A stretch of 64,000 nucleotides of DNA from Tetmemena sp. SeJ-2015 (lineage: Eukaryota; Ciliophora; Spirotrichea; Sporadotrichida; Oxytrichidae), in NCBI GenBank assembly GCA_027382625.1, contig JAJKFJ010022713.1, positions 84,944-148,943 on the forward strand, given 5' to 3'. Shown piece after piece: positions 50,001-61,285 of this stretch; the first letter of the stretch is position 1, and each line of letters starts with the position of its first letter. Both the position numbers and the translations under genes were made by a program. A model generated the notes under the pieces. The model had not been told where the DNA came from. It did not search any database and worked only from the letters and a program-made list of their open reading frames with translations.

Positions 50001-51061
50001 TCTCAAATCAGACTCAAGGAAGAGCAGCTACAAAAGGTAAAGCAGCAGCACCTCAAACATCAAACCAAGAGAGAGTAAGTTCACATGATTAATGTGTATA
50101 GGCAGCAGATGAAGGACTGCAATGAGGAACTCAAAAGACTTCATGATATCTTTGCTAAGCAAGACTAGATCATAACTGGCATTTAAAAGGGAGACTACAG
50201 TGGAGGGAAGAGCAGAGTTCATATTCCTAAATCATAACTCATCCCTAAACCTACCAAGGAATAGTACACTCAGTAAATATCCTCAAAAACATTAATATTC
50301 TCTCTAGGCTACATAAGATCTTGGATAATCTAGACGCTAAAATATTTAAGAAGGATTCCAGCCTCACTAAGATAAACCAAAATAGAGTGAGGGAGGAGAT
50401 ACTCAGCTCAAGATTCAATAAAATATCAGAGACTTGGCAAAGGACTACAACTTAGAACACTATGAACTACACCATGCAATAGCAAACTATGGGTCAGAGG
50501 GAGCAACTGGAATCTATTCCACCTTTCATGGAGAGTAAACTTTACGAGACTAGCTCCCTCATGAAACAGAAGTTGGATGACATGGACTTTGACTCACTCA
50601 AGTCACTTGCTTTGAATCTGCAAAGTGAAATAAAAAGAATGAAGTCTAAGCCACTAAATCCTGACAACATTAGGTTGGAGAAGATAGACGAACTCAAACA
50701 GGAGAGAGAACGCCTCAAGGATTTATACATGGCTGAGTCTATCAAAAATAGAGATTATCAAACTAGAATAGATACACACCAATCTGCTCACACTAAAACT
50801 AATCCAGATATCTTATCTCACACGGGAATATAATATTATTATAAGTATTTTTTACTTAAAAGAATTGTTGGAAACACTTTAGGAAGTAGAGGAGGAACTG
50901 GCAGTCAGAACAATTCTATGAGACCTATGACAACAGCTAGCTAAGGAAGCACGATGAGAGGAGGGGGATTCTTCATAACTCAGATGAATAACTAGAACAG
51001 GCCCTAATCCAAGGCACTAGGCTCAAGTCAAAGTAGAAGAAATATTCAAATTCTAAAATGA
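47077..51061 (+). CDS. divergent kinesin-like protein with coiled-coil stalk, split by a 1-kb IES
   Basis: The ATG at 47077 opens MEVKTYLRLRPLSSTNKELF. A GT-AG intron follows SMESSQ (about 47287-47327). The motor has a P-loop GENQSGKSFS and, after a 1003-bp IES, DTRGVAMKAIHQIFKKAK, then a switch-II-like FVDIGSAERKGS (usually DLAGSE) and SYKDSKLSFLLKNLYKEYTR (usually the SKLTRLLQDSLGG region). These replaced residues suggest weakened or altered ATPase function. The stalk is long coiled coil (MRNQIETLKRSHKIKLEELQ, MNKDLERRLEFLQSDLTELK). IESs at 49846-49868 and 50826-50861 are confirmed by frame; another frame break lies near 50280. The tail is Gly/Ser/Gln-rich and ends with TGA at 51059-51061. 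Confidence 0.83.
47435..48437. other. 1003-bp IES inside the kinesin motor, pointer TCAATA
   Basis: TCAATA stands at 47435-47440 and 48438-48443. Excision joins NQSGKSFSIDNEDPKDTRGV in one frame. Most of it is AT-rich, but 47730-48110 is visibly richer in G and C and holds short open stretches such as YEIAKALLKMIGKGGVKCIV. Confidence 0.88.
49846..49868. other. IES, 23 bp, pointer TTTG
   Basis: TTTG stands at 49846-49849 and 49869-49872. Excision gives NLSQKINFDNFEMDGMKDQ in one frame. Confidence 0.8.
50826..50861. other. IES, 36 bp, pointer GAAT
   Basis: GAAT stands at 50826-50829 and 50862-50865. Excision joins DILSHTGIVGNTLGSRGGTG. Confidence 0.82.
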
Positions 51062-52020
51062 TTTTAATTTCATGTAATCAAATGTAGAATATATATATGT
51101 CTCATTAAGTTCAATTACTAGCTATAGGAGAATACAGCACACATGCGAGTACGCACGAATAAAATACAACTGCTCCAATTGTTAGAAACCACAATGTGTT
51201 CAGTCCAAATTATAGAAATTTAAACCTCGCTTGCTCAAGTTGGTAGTAATAAAGCACTTCAGAGTTGCAAACGCTTTCATCATTTATTAAACTTCTTGAC
51301 AAAATCAAAAGCACTATGAAAGCTAGTATTACTGAAATTATCTCGCAAATTAAATTAGTTCAACAATTAAATCATTTTAACTTTTATATATCGTATCTTT
51401 ATCAGTTAGAAACTTATTTAAAAAAATTTGATACTATTTCTTAATAAGATACGAATTTTATTTTATAGATTTATAGGAAAATCTATTATTTTAATATATA
51501 ATAGTTGAACAAATTATTTAAAAATAAGTTTAAATATTAAAAGAAGGATTAAGATTCTTTCTTTTTGAATTTTTTGGTTTATAATTTAAATAAAGAGAAT
51601 CACTAATAATTTATAAAACTTCAGCTATATTGTTGCCCAATAAGTAATGTAGCTTGGGCTATTACTACTTCTTTTGTTTTGGTTATCATGCTCCTATTCT
51701 TCTTTTTAAATTATAAGCTTTGAAGTGTCTACTTGCGATGGTGATGAACATTAAGAGTATACAGAATTTTAATCTAAATTTATAAATTAATTTTGAAGTT
51801 ATAATTTAAGAAACTATTTAATTAAAAGAAATGTGTTTTAGAGAACTTAAAAATTGATGAGTTTTCAAATTAATTTATGATTCTTATTTTTTAAATAAAA
51901 ATAGAAGAATATATTTTAATCTTAATTGCTAGAAATAAATTTGCTTTAGAAAACATTCTTATATATCATATAAATATAGCTCACATATAATTTTCGATAG
52001 TATTTTTATAACTTAAATAA
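51062..52020. other. AT-rich intergenic DNA with one possible Cys-rich coding scrap
   Basis: Mostly AT-rich. Around 51138-51310 a + frame reads HTCEYARIKYNCSNCQKPQC and stays open for about 55 codons, which could be a small coding island, but nothing else supports it. Confidence 0.35.
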
Positions 52021-52024
52021 AAGA

Positions 52025-52235
52025 ATTAAATGAGTATACTAGTTCGATGACTTGTGCAAAGAGTGCGGTGGCTTGAATGAGGTTGAGACTGTCTTTGCAT
52101 ATGTTAATTTGAATGTCTTCATACTCCTCTTTAGTAAAGTAAGACACAAGGACAATGAAGTTAATCACTACAAGAGCACTCTTTATCATTAAAAGCTTAG
52201 AGAAACTCGTTGTGGTTTGGTTTTCATTTTATAAG
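52025..52235 (-). CDS. possible small gene or coding island with one membrane span
   Basis: A - strand frame reads MIKSALVVINFIVLVSYFTK, a typical single hydrophobic helix, followed by EEYEDIQINICKDSLNLIQA. An ATG with a poor match in frame lies a little upstream. GC is higher than in the surroundings. No family was recognised. Confidence 0.4.
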
Positions 52236-52296
52236 TTTTGTTTTAACATTAGAATTTAACATTTGTATATATTTTATAACCATAGATTATTCCAAA

Positions 52297-53172
52297 ATGT
52301 CTTAATTTGGAAATAACTTTTCCTCCGATGGACGTCCTCCAAATAACAATCCATTCCCATAAAAGAGCTAAATCCCTAACAATAAATTCCCACCTGGGTA
52401 GAATAACTTCCCATCATAGAATTAAGGTCAATCAATGAACCAATAGAATATAACTCCTGAGATGATGCAGAACGCAGTTAACATAACTCAACCAAAAAGC
52501 AGAGTCAATGAGTTCCTCAAATAGAAAGATCCACAAGAAATAGAAAATCTAAAGAAAAAATACTTTGAAGGAACTCCCACTCAAACTGTCAGCCCATTCG
52601 CAGATTTATTTCATTTTAAGATGATAAGCAGACTAATCTATTCTCCAAATAAGAAGACCTCGAAGAGTATCTACAAGCATAGAGATAAGCAAAGACCAGA
52701 GTATCTTGGGCTCAGATATTCGCACTTAAACTTAGAGATAAGCTAACAATAGAAGCATATTTTTTAATTATAAGTAGGGAGGAAAAGAGTTTTCTTTTGG
52801 AAATCTAGAGGGTTTGAAGAAATCCTGTACCTACACTTGCCTCGCTTTTTATTTCTAACAGGATCGTGTTATGTGATTTACTAGATCAACATGCGATAGT
52901 AGCGAGAGTAAAGATGGAAGTCTGGAGTGCAAAGTCAAAGATAATAAGAAATCAGTTCTCAATTGGAATAAATATCGACAATCATGGGTTCAAGCTAAAA
53001 GAACACCTTCGAGCCACTAAAACCTGTGGAGTTTGACAAGAGTTACAGTGGGGACTAGTTTAAATACCAGTACTAACTGGAGGAGAAAGAATTGCAGGAC
53101 AAGCTATTCAAAATATACGATGAATTAGAGGAAGAATCTAATCCAGAGGAAAATGACGATGACGATGACTGA
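52297..53172 (+). CDS. unknown Asn/Pro/Gln-rich protein with acidic C-terminus
   Basis: The ATG at 52297 opens MSQFGNNFSSDGRPPNNNPF and continues Q/N/P-rich to NEFLKQKDPQEIENLKKKYF and TPTQTVSPFAD. Removing a 17-bp IES (52603-52619) leads to DKQTNLFSKQEDLEEYLQAQ. The final segment reads NTFEPLKPVEFDKSYSGDQF and ends EENDDDDD with TGA at 53170-53172. Frame changes near 52755-52785 and 52845-52860 point to further IESs. The layout (FG/N-rich start, ordered middle, acidic tail) recalls a nucleoporin or RNA-binding protein, but that is only a guess. Confidence 0.55.
52603..52619. other. IES, 17 bp, pointer GAT
   Basis: GAT stands at 52603-52605 and 52620-52622. Excision gives VSPFADDKQTNLFSKQEDLE in one frame. 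An alternative repeat GCAGA gives a less protein-like frame. Confidence 0.65.
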
Positions 53173-53199
53173 ACAATGTATTTATACTCACATCTCTAT

Positions 53200-54133
53200 T
53201 ACCTAAATTTTCTACTCTTTTAATTCCTGAGATAAAATAGAGAATTACATCTTTTTAAACAATTATGATATTCTTAAAGAAATAGGGAGTATGAATTCAT
53301 AAATTTGAATCAGGTTGGTAAGGACTTAAACTTGATAAATCCTATCCAAGTACAAAGCTGCTCTGCTTGTTAAAATATAAATATTAGGTCCGAACTATTT
53401 ACTTGCTCTAATTGCAACATCCAAAAAGCTTTACTAAGAATAGATGCTTTGCTGAGGATCTTCTGGAGCTACTACCATAGAACTATCCTCCTTTATTTTG
53501 ATGTTCGATATCGAGTTTATATAGGATGAAAGCTAATTTTTAGGCTGATCTGATTGCTACTTGCTTTAGGGTTTATTATATTCTTTCTTCTTTCCTCTAA
53601 AACCTAAAGAAGAAGTTGTTGCTCTTGTAGGAAATTATTCGTAGGGTGATTATTTTTCAATGACTGAATTAGCAGTAGTTGCACTCATAGTATTCAAATT
53701 GCCCGTATGAGAGGCCTACTCTTTTCTAGCTATATCATATGATTGATTTATTAGCTCCCTCTTCTTTTATTTTAGCACCTGCTGATTCATAAAGAATCTG
53801 CAAGCAACTATAGGAGTTTGTTTCTTAATCACCATTGCACTACTTTAAATAAACAAATTAGGGTCTTGATTTTGGTTTCTAATTATTCCCAATCATTGAA
53901 CTATCTAACTAATTAGATATCTATTCCTGATCTAAGTTTCTTCTTTATTCTAATGCGTTACTTCTATTGTTGAGTAGCTTGGCTTCTCTTAGTTTTCTTT
54001 ATTTTTCCTAGAGTGCTTTAATAAATAAACAAGCTTTAACATACTCTATTTTTTGGTAATGAACTTTAGAGTAGAGAGGCGAATCTGGAATTGAAATTAA
54101 AGAACTTTGAGTATCTAAGTCTGTGTGGTCCAT
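53200..54133 (-). CDS. unknown Gln/Asn/Ser-rich protein
   Basis: The ATG at 54131-54133 opens MDHTDLDTQSSLISIPDSPL and reads HYQKIEYVKACLFIKALQEK, then a Gln-rich basic stretch. A frame change near 53800-53860 leads to KRRELINQSYDIARKEQASH, SSLGFRGKKKEYNKPQSKQQ, KIKEDSSMVVAPEDPQQSIY and SFLDVAIRASKQFGPNIY. The 3' end is uncertain. It is convergent with the gene at 52.3-53.2 kb. No known domain was seen. Confidence 0.5.
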
Positions 54134-54639
54134 GTTGCCCTAGTTATTTTATCTTTCTATCTTTTTGCTCCTCTGCTGATCTCTTTCTGAGTTCTTGATC
54201 ATCAAAAATATTTATAAATTTCAATAAATTATTTCTATAAATAAAATTAGATGCAGATAGAAGAAAACTATCGCTGATATTGTTGAGATTTATTCCTCAA
54301 TGGTATAAATTTCAATAAAATGCAAGAAATTATAATTGATTAAATTCATAATTAAAATAAAATCAATTTCCATTGCCAATGAATTACAATGTCTCTTATT
54401 TTCTCAAAATATTTAGACTAAAACACAAAAAATCTGGTCTATGCAAAAATTATCTACATTTGTTTTTTAATAAATTTAAATTAAATTGAAGGATTATAGC
54501 TACAAATCTAAATCAATAATAATATGAAACTTTAAAAGTAAGTCTATTTAAAATAATAAGAAACATAGAGAAGGTGAGCAGTTCTTTTATTTAAAATATA
54601 TAAAGATAAATAAATTGAAAATATTTTAATATTGATGAA

Positions 54640-54905
54640 ATAGGAATGAGTATTGTGATTTGATTTGTCATATCTTTTGTTAAGAATCTGGTTATAAAAG
54701 TTGTCAAGATCCTCAGCCAAGTCTTACTCAACAATTGACTGCTTGATAGCGTAGTCTCCTCTTAGTCATTTAAATTCTCTAAATTTTAATAAATAAAACC
54801 CTATCTGCCTTCACCCTAATTCGTCTTTATCATTAATTCCTTGAATCTCAAATGCTCAAGAATAATTGACTTAAACGAATGTTCTTGTTAGGAAGATTTT
54901 GAAGA
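54640..54905 (-). CDS. isolated coding island (part of a shattered gene)
   Basis: A - strand frame reads LRGDYAIKQSIVEQDLAEDL followed by DNFYNQILNKRYDKSN, and another frame upstream reads INDKDELGQRQIGFYLLKF. It is protein-like and surrounded by AT-rich DNA on both sides. It may belong with the islands at 55.6-57.4 kb on the same strand. Confidence 0.4.
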
Positions 54906-55599
54906 TCTCACTAATTATAAAATAATGATAAGGTATTTAATATCCTCACATCATAATCACTTTCTTAAATATATAATCATATTTCATTAAATAAATTGAG
55001 TTTACTTTTAGTATGCCAAATATTCTTCTTATTCAAAATAGTCAACCAATATTAAAAAAACTCAGTGTTATTTATTCTTATAAATTTAGGATCTTATGAT
55101 GGTTTGTTAATGATTCTTATTGAAGTTAAAGGGAAAATGATAGCTAATAAAAACGTTAGATACCAAGCACTATTTATAATATAATCATATTTATAAACTA
55201 TATCTGTAATTTTAAATACATACAAAAAAGAATACTTTACATTCATCTGTAATTTACTTTATATCGAAAACTATATGATTATAAGATAAAACATTTATAG
55301 CTATTTATTTTATAAATCAATATATTAATAAGTGAGGGTAGAGTTTTTATTTTTCTTTAATTTTAAAAAATATATGTATTAAAATCTCTGAGGTAAGTTA
55401 AGATTATCGTTTCCATGCTTAATAATCCTTAATTAAAATATATCAATTTAATTATCTCTTTCTATTTAAATTTATTAAATATAATATATAAGTTTTTCAA
55501 AATTTTATGAATGCATTGAATTTAATAAATAAGAAACTCTTTGCTTTAATATACTTGATTAAGGGCGTTTTTAGGGTTGGTTGAGTGATGGCTGACGGT

Positions 55600-57440
55600 T
55601 AAGAGTTTCTTGATGCTCTGTATCATCAATTATTAAAATGCTTTAACGCCTCTGTCTTTTTATATTTTCTTTCATGAGTCCTTTGGTGTATTTTTGCATC
55701 GTCAATTGCTTTCTCAATATTAGCTACTGCTTCTCAGATTAGTTCTCAATATCCAACGACTTCCTCCCATATTCATTTAATTACTTTCTTATGTTATGAG
55801 AAAGAGATAATTACTTTGTTCATTTAATTGGAAAAATTGATAATTAAAGAAATATATTGTAACTGCTTTGCACTGAGAGGGTTTTATATAAATGATATAT
55901 GAGTAGAGTTTAGCTAATTTGAATAGGGCTGTATTGATAGTGAGTTCCTTTTAGATTTGGAGACCTCGTCATCGTTTTCAATATTCAAATACTCCTCCTA
56001 GATAACTCTAAGCTTGTTCAACCTGTTTATATTTATTCTTTAAAAATTACATTTAAAAATAATTTAAACTGCTTATTAAATTCATCAACTTATAGTTAAA
56101 ATTATATAAATAAATTTATAAGCAATTATTATAGCCTTTATATTGAAAGAATAAACATGTATATTTAATTAAATTCAATTGAAAAGCAGATTTAATTATA
56201 TTGCTTGCAAATTTTTATTGAAATATTAATTTATTTAATCTCTAAAGTGAAATTTAAAATAATATAAAAAAAGATATAACCAATTCCCCAATATACAATT
56301 ATAGGTAAATATGTTTGTGATGCCAGAAAGTTTCTTTTCAACTTTGACAGCTTCTTGTCTGCTTGCAGCATTTAGTTTGCTAATCTCCTGTTTAATTGAC
56401 CTGATGTCATCTAGTTCATTTTCAATTGACATTTTGCATTTCAGCAAGCTTGCAACTAGCTCATTTATGTCGCAAACATTCAAAAATTTATATATCAATA
56501 TAGATGGAAATTTAATTTAAAATCGATGATTGATTAAAATAATAAATGGAGAGTTGCAACTTCGTGTTAGTTGAAATCGCAGATTCACCCTTGATCTGTA
56601 GCTTGTTCGATAGATAATAAAAAATTAATATGAGTTTCATCTTTAATCATCTTCACCGCCCCTCTCAGTAGCGAGATATGATGTGCCCGCTCTTCTCAAT
56701 CTTGAATATCAGATTCTACTAAACTTGTGTCACTTATAACTCTGGACTGAGCGCTCCTACACAAAAGTTGCAAGTATAAAATGTTCTTAGAATTTTATGC
56801 TTAATCGAATGGTATTATCATTATTTTAATAGGACACACTTTAACTGCCATAGAATCGTCCCATTTTATTTAATTCAATAAATTAATTTGATTTTCCATT
56901 AAATTCTCAGCTATAATTTATATCTTTAATATGAAATTATTTAAATTTTAAAAGATTAAAATAATAAAATTGAAGTGGTAATCTAATTTATTATACCATA
57001 CTTCTATATATTTTAAGATAACAAATCAATAAATATAATTAGATAAAACTTTAGAATATCTCTAGCTCACTCAAAAAGGCATAAATGTAATAAGTTAAAA
57101 AATAATTTTTTTTTTAAAATTAATTTTTTATAATTTTTGTAAACTAATTTATTAATTTGTATAACTTAAACGAATAAAATATTTGTGAATTCAAAAATTT
57201 GTCTTTATCATCTAGCCTGTCTATGATTGCTTGTTTGAGCTTTGATTCAAATTCAGCTTACTATTTATGTTGGAGATGCTGGGACAACTTACTAAATTCT
57301 TAATTCTTAAGAATTGAAGAAAGCGGTTAGCTAGTCTATCTTAGATCTCTCTAGGCGTTTTAGGCTGATTATAAATTAAAATATAGTCGTCTCCTTATCT
57401 ATGACTAAACTTTTTGTGACTTTGTTAGTCTGCCTTCAGT
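55600..57440 (-). CDS. shattered coiled-coil gene, several coding islands in AT-rich DNA
   Basis: Islands on the - strand in order: about 57440-57190 (QPKTPREIQDRLANRFLQFL; EFESKLKQAIIDRLDDKDK), 56765-56655 (VGALSPELQVTQVQQNLIFK, IEKSGHIISRY), 56475-56300 (NVCDINELVASLLKCKMSIE, NELDDIRSIKQEISKLNAAS, RQEAVKVEKKLSGITN), 56030-55925 (NRLNKLRVIQEEYLNIENDD) and 55810-55610 (NEYGRKSLDIENQSEKQQLI, LRKQLTMQKYTKGLMKENIK). The content is mainly coiled coil. Between islands lie 100-400 bp of AT-rich DNA, read as IESs. Pointers were not resolved; no family was recognised. Confidence 0.45.
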
Positions 57441-57459
57441 TTCCACTCTTGAAAATGTT

Positions 57460-58060
57460 TTGTCAATTACTTGGGATATTCCCTAGTTAGGGCCATACAC
57501 CTAACTCATCATACTTTCTTTCTTCCCCTTATCAACTATTCTATTCATAATAAATATAGTTTAAATGAAAATAGACAATCAAATAATTACAATCAAATAA
57601 TTCATAAAATTCAACATAAATATATTATGGGGATAAATATCACCATTTTACAAGTATAGCTAATAGTTATTTTATAAAATATCTCTGCTTTTAAAATTTC
57701 CATAGCTTTAAATTGCCATTCTTAAAAAAAAAAATAATTAAAAACGTAAAATATTAAAACAATTAATATACTACTATAACACAATCATGTTAAACATATA
57801 ACAATAAAATTAACTATGAATTATCTGACTTAGTCCTCATTCTCTTTTGCAAATTAACCCATATTATAATATTTAATTTTTGGTTTCTGATGTAATTAAT
57901 TCATATTATTTGTGAGAATACATATTATTGCTATTTTTTAAAAAAATGAGATATCTTTGCTTTGAAATAGATGAGTAAGATTTCTAATACATTTTGTTTT
58001 TATTTTTTTATTGATAATATTGAGACTTTGAACTATTAAAAAAATAGAATAAAACTAGAG
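57460..58060. other. AT-rich DNA, nothing recognised
   Basis: Long A/T runs; the one standard-code open frame in it has no protein-like composition. Confidence 0.45.
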
Positions 58061-58079
58061 CCAGATTGATAGATACAAC

Positions 58080-58330
58080 TTGCCCGACTTAATCTAAGGT
58101 TACTTTTACGGCATCTATTCATTTCTTGATTAATTAACTTTAGGTAGGGGGCTACTCTACCATAATCTACCTCGAGATAAGACTCTAATCTTCTTGAGAA
58201 TGAAAGACTGGTAAAATATTAGAATCTCAGTCTCATGCTCCTTTGTCTGCAATATATTAACTTAGAAATTGGAAAGGCAGTAAATGCAATCAAAGCATAA
58301 GTCAGACAAGCTGAGCAGCCTTCAAGCTCT
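58080..58330 (-). CDS. possible coding island
   Basis: GC is higher than in flanking DNA and a - strand frame stays open: TKEHETEILIFYQSFILKKI followed by RVLSRGRLWQSS. Weak evidence; it could be an upstream segment of the shattered gene at 55.6-57.4 kb. Confidence 0.3.
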
Positions 58331-59264
58331 GCAAATTGTTATTATGATTGAATTAAAATATATAAGTCGTATCCTGTTTCAGAGATAAAATTAATTATTA
58401 TAGAATATATCTCATCTCTTGCTACTAAAAACCATTTAAAAATAATAAAATATACATTCTCACTCATCTCACATTTAAATCAATTTCAATCTCTCAAATA
58501 AATATCTCGATATTTATATAATCAAATTTAAGTATTTCATTAAGATCGTAAAAATTTAAATTGTTTATTTAAAAATAATATAACTCAAATAGGTTTTAGC
58601 GTACCTGGATGAAGTGTATACTTACTAAAAAAACATTTTATTTATGTTCCTTAAAACCATGTTTTAAGATGTTTACTCATGAATAACTGCTTCAATCTCT
58701 TTCTTTTCTCTTTCCGATAACTTTATTCGTATAAAATAGATTAGCTGCATATTTATAAAAATAACAATTAATTTTATTGCAGCAGATCTTAAAAAATGTT
58801 AAAAATTAAAAACCTAGTAGAATCTATCATTTTGTAATATCTTTACCAAGCTACTCTGCCATTGAATTTCTGTATAAAGGGATAAACATCACTCTCTTAA
58901 ATTATATGACTTGATTTATTTTATATTTTATAAATTTAAATTTTTGCTATGAGTCAATTTAAAAACTATAAGATCCATTTTAAAATAAATTTAATAAATT
59001 TCAGGCTTTGTGACTTAAAGAGTAAAAATATAATTTCTCTTATTTATTCTAATACTTAAACTCTGCATAATTAAAGGTCAAGACAAAGAGTCAATATTTT
59101 ATAATTAAAGGTTTTTTTTTAATTCAAAATATTGTGTCGCATTTTTTTGTAAATAAAAACTCACCATTAGGGTCTTTAAATTGATATAATTTATGAATTT
59201 TCATTAAAAATTATTTTGTGTGTTTTATTATAGACTATTTTATGTTTAATTTTATGAATATTAA

Positions 59265-60705
59265 TAGATATTTAAAGAAAGTTGGTTTTGATTGGCTAAG
59301 CAAGTCTTCAACTGTAAGTACCTTTTCCTTTGCTCTTTCATTTTCTTATTTTTATTAATTTTTAAATTAAATGTGGAAGTCATTGCTACTTTAAATAAAG
59401 TATTTTTAACTCCTATTAATTTTTCTTTTTAAATAAATATAAAAAAAATTAATTTAACAAGATTCATACATCATTAAATTCTAAAATTATGTGCTCATTA
59501 TAAAAAGAATTGAAATAATTTTAAAGCTTATTCTGAAGACTTTTTGAAATAGTCAAGAAACTAATCTATTCATAATGAGATAATAATTAAATTCTTAATA
59601 TAATTTTAAATTAATAAGTAATTTTATTATTATGCTTTAGTGCCTCTTCTTGTCAATTTAAAATTTCTTTTTCTTATCAGCTTTTGTAAGTGCTTCAAAT
59701 TTAATAGATATGTGAATATTTAATTCAATTTTTTATTTTTTCAGCAAATAAAATCAAATTAGTCTATTGAAGTCGAAATTGAGTGAGTTGAATTAAATTA
59801 GCAAATATTATAAGAGAAACATAAATGTAAAATTATAATTTCATAATTTAGTTGATGAGAGCCATCACATTTAAATAATGACGAAATCTTATAAGGAAAA
59901 CAAGAAGTTAACGGATAATATCATTCAGGATGCATTTTTAATTAAAAATAATTCTTTATAAAGCTAAATTGGGGATCTTATGCAATTTTTAACTAAATAA
60001 AGGAAAATTTAATTCTAAACTAAATTTTAAACAAGATATTCTTTGTTTATTAAAAAGTAGAAAGCAAAAACTTGGAGTTAAAAATTTAACCTTAAATAAG
60101 TAAAATACTCAAAATAAATAATTATCTATTCGAAGCTTAGTAAATTAATCTTTGATATTTAAGGTTATTAATTCAAAACTAATTACTGCAACGGAGCCTA
60201 TTTATTAACTTTAATAGAACCATTTTTTCATTGGCAATAAAAAATAAAATATATTTAAAAAAAATAAAATAATTTTGGGAAAGATATCATTGGGTGATCT
60301 GATAATAATTTGCAAAATAAAAACTTGATTTTATTTAAGAAAGGGCTGATAATTTATTAATTCTTTTCAATTGAGATGACATTTAAATAAAATGTGATTG
60401 AATGAAGTATTTCGCCATAGAAATAGTTGTTCAAGATATAAATGACACTATAAGAAATCCTTACTGTATTTTCAATCACTGAAACAATGTTTTAATTGCA
60501 ATTTTACAAAGGTAAGATAATATTTTAATGACCTTTTTTAAAGTTTCATACTTAGTATGAATAAATTTGAAGAAAATAATGAGATAAGACTTAAACGCTA
60601 CTACTAAGATCAGATATCAAGACATTTATAAAGTGTCAAAATTCATGATTCAAGCAGTACATATAATAATTTGTAAATCCCTGCCAGTTAGCTTATTTTA
60701 TTCTC
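59265..60705 (+). CDS. possible shattered gene, + strand coding islands
   Basis: Islands in AT-rich DNA: about 59274-59319 (LKKVGFDWLSKSST, followed by GTAAG), 59743-59785 (QQIKSNQSIEVEIE), 59853-59950 (DESHHIQIMTKSYKENKKLT and DNIIQDAFLIKN) and 60557-60700 (MNKFEENNEIRLKRYYQDQI, SRHLQSVKIHDSSSTYNNLQ). All share strand and order. Function unknown. Confidence 0.35.
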
Positions 60706-61285
60706 TAAAATTCTATTTCTCATTGTATTTTATGATAATCTTTTACTATTCTTCCATAATAAATAATAATTGTAATTTAAATTAACTTCGTCTCTTTCTT
60801 AATTGTCGTTATCATTCACAATTCATTTAAAATAAAAATTTATAATATTATCATCTAACTTAAATATTTTTAGAATACTTGCTAAAATAAAATAAAACGT
60901 GGACATCTCTAATGATTCGTTTCATCATTTTTTAATGAGTGCTCATGCTTCAAATGGCATTTAATATTTAAAATATTATATGAGCTTGCAATTATAAAAA
61001 CAAAAAAAATAATCCTTATTTTTTTAATAATTTTTGTCTTTACGATAATTTTCTTTTAAATATTTTTTTTTTCTCGCTAGTTAATCTTTAAGAAAATTAA
61101 ATTTTATTAAAGAGAATAATAGTCTTCTATCGATTGTTATAAAAGATTCTAATTTAAAATTAGCTGTATCTTCTTTATTTTTAGAGGATCTTTTAATTAA
61201 TTTGGATTTTTTGTTTAAATATCTTGCAATAACCATGCTCTTTTTAATCATATATTAACTATGCTGTACTTTCTTAATATTACTA
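60706..61285. other. AT-rich DNA, nothing recognised
   Basis: Long runs of A and T; no coding island was found. Confidence 0.45.
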
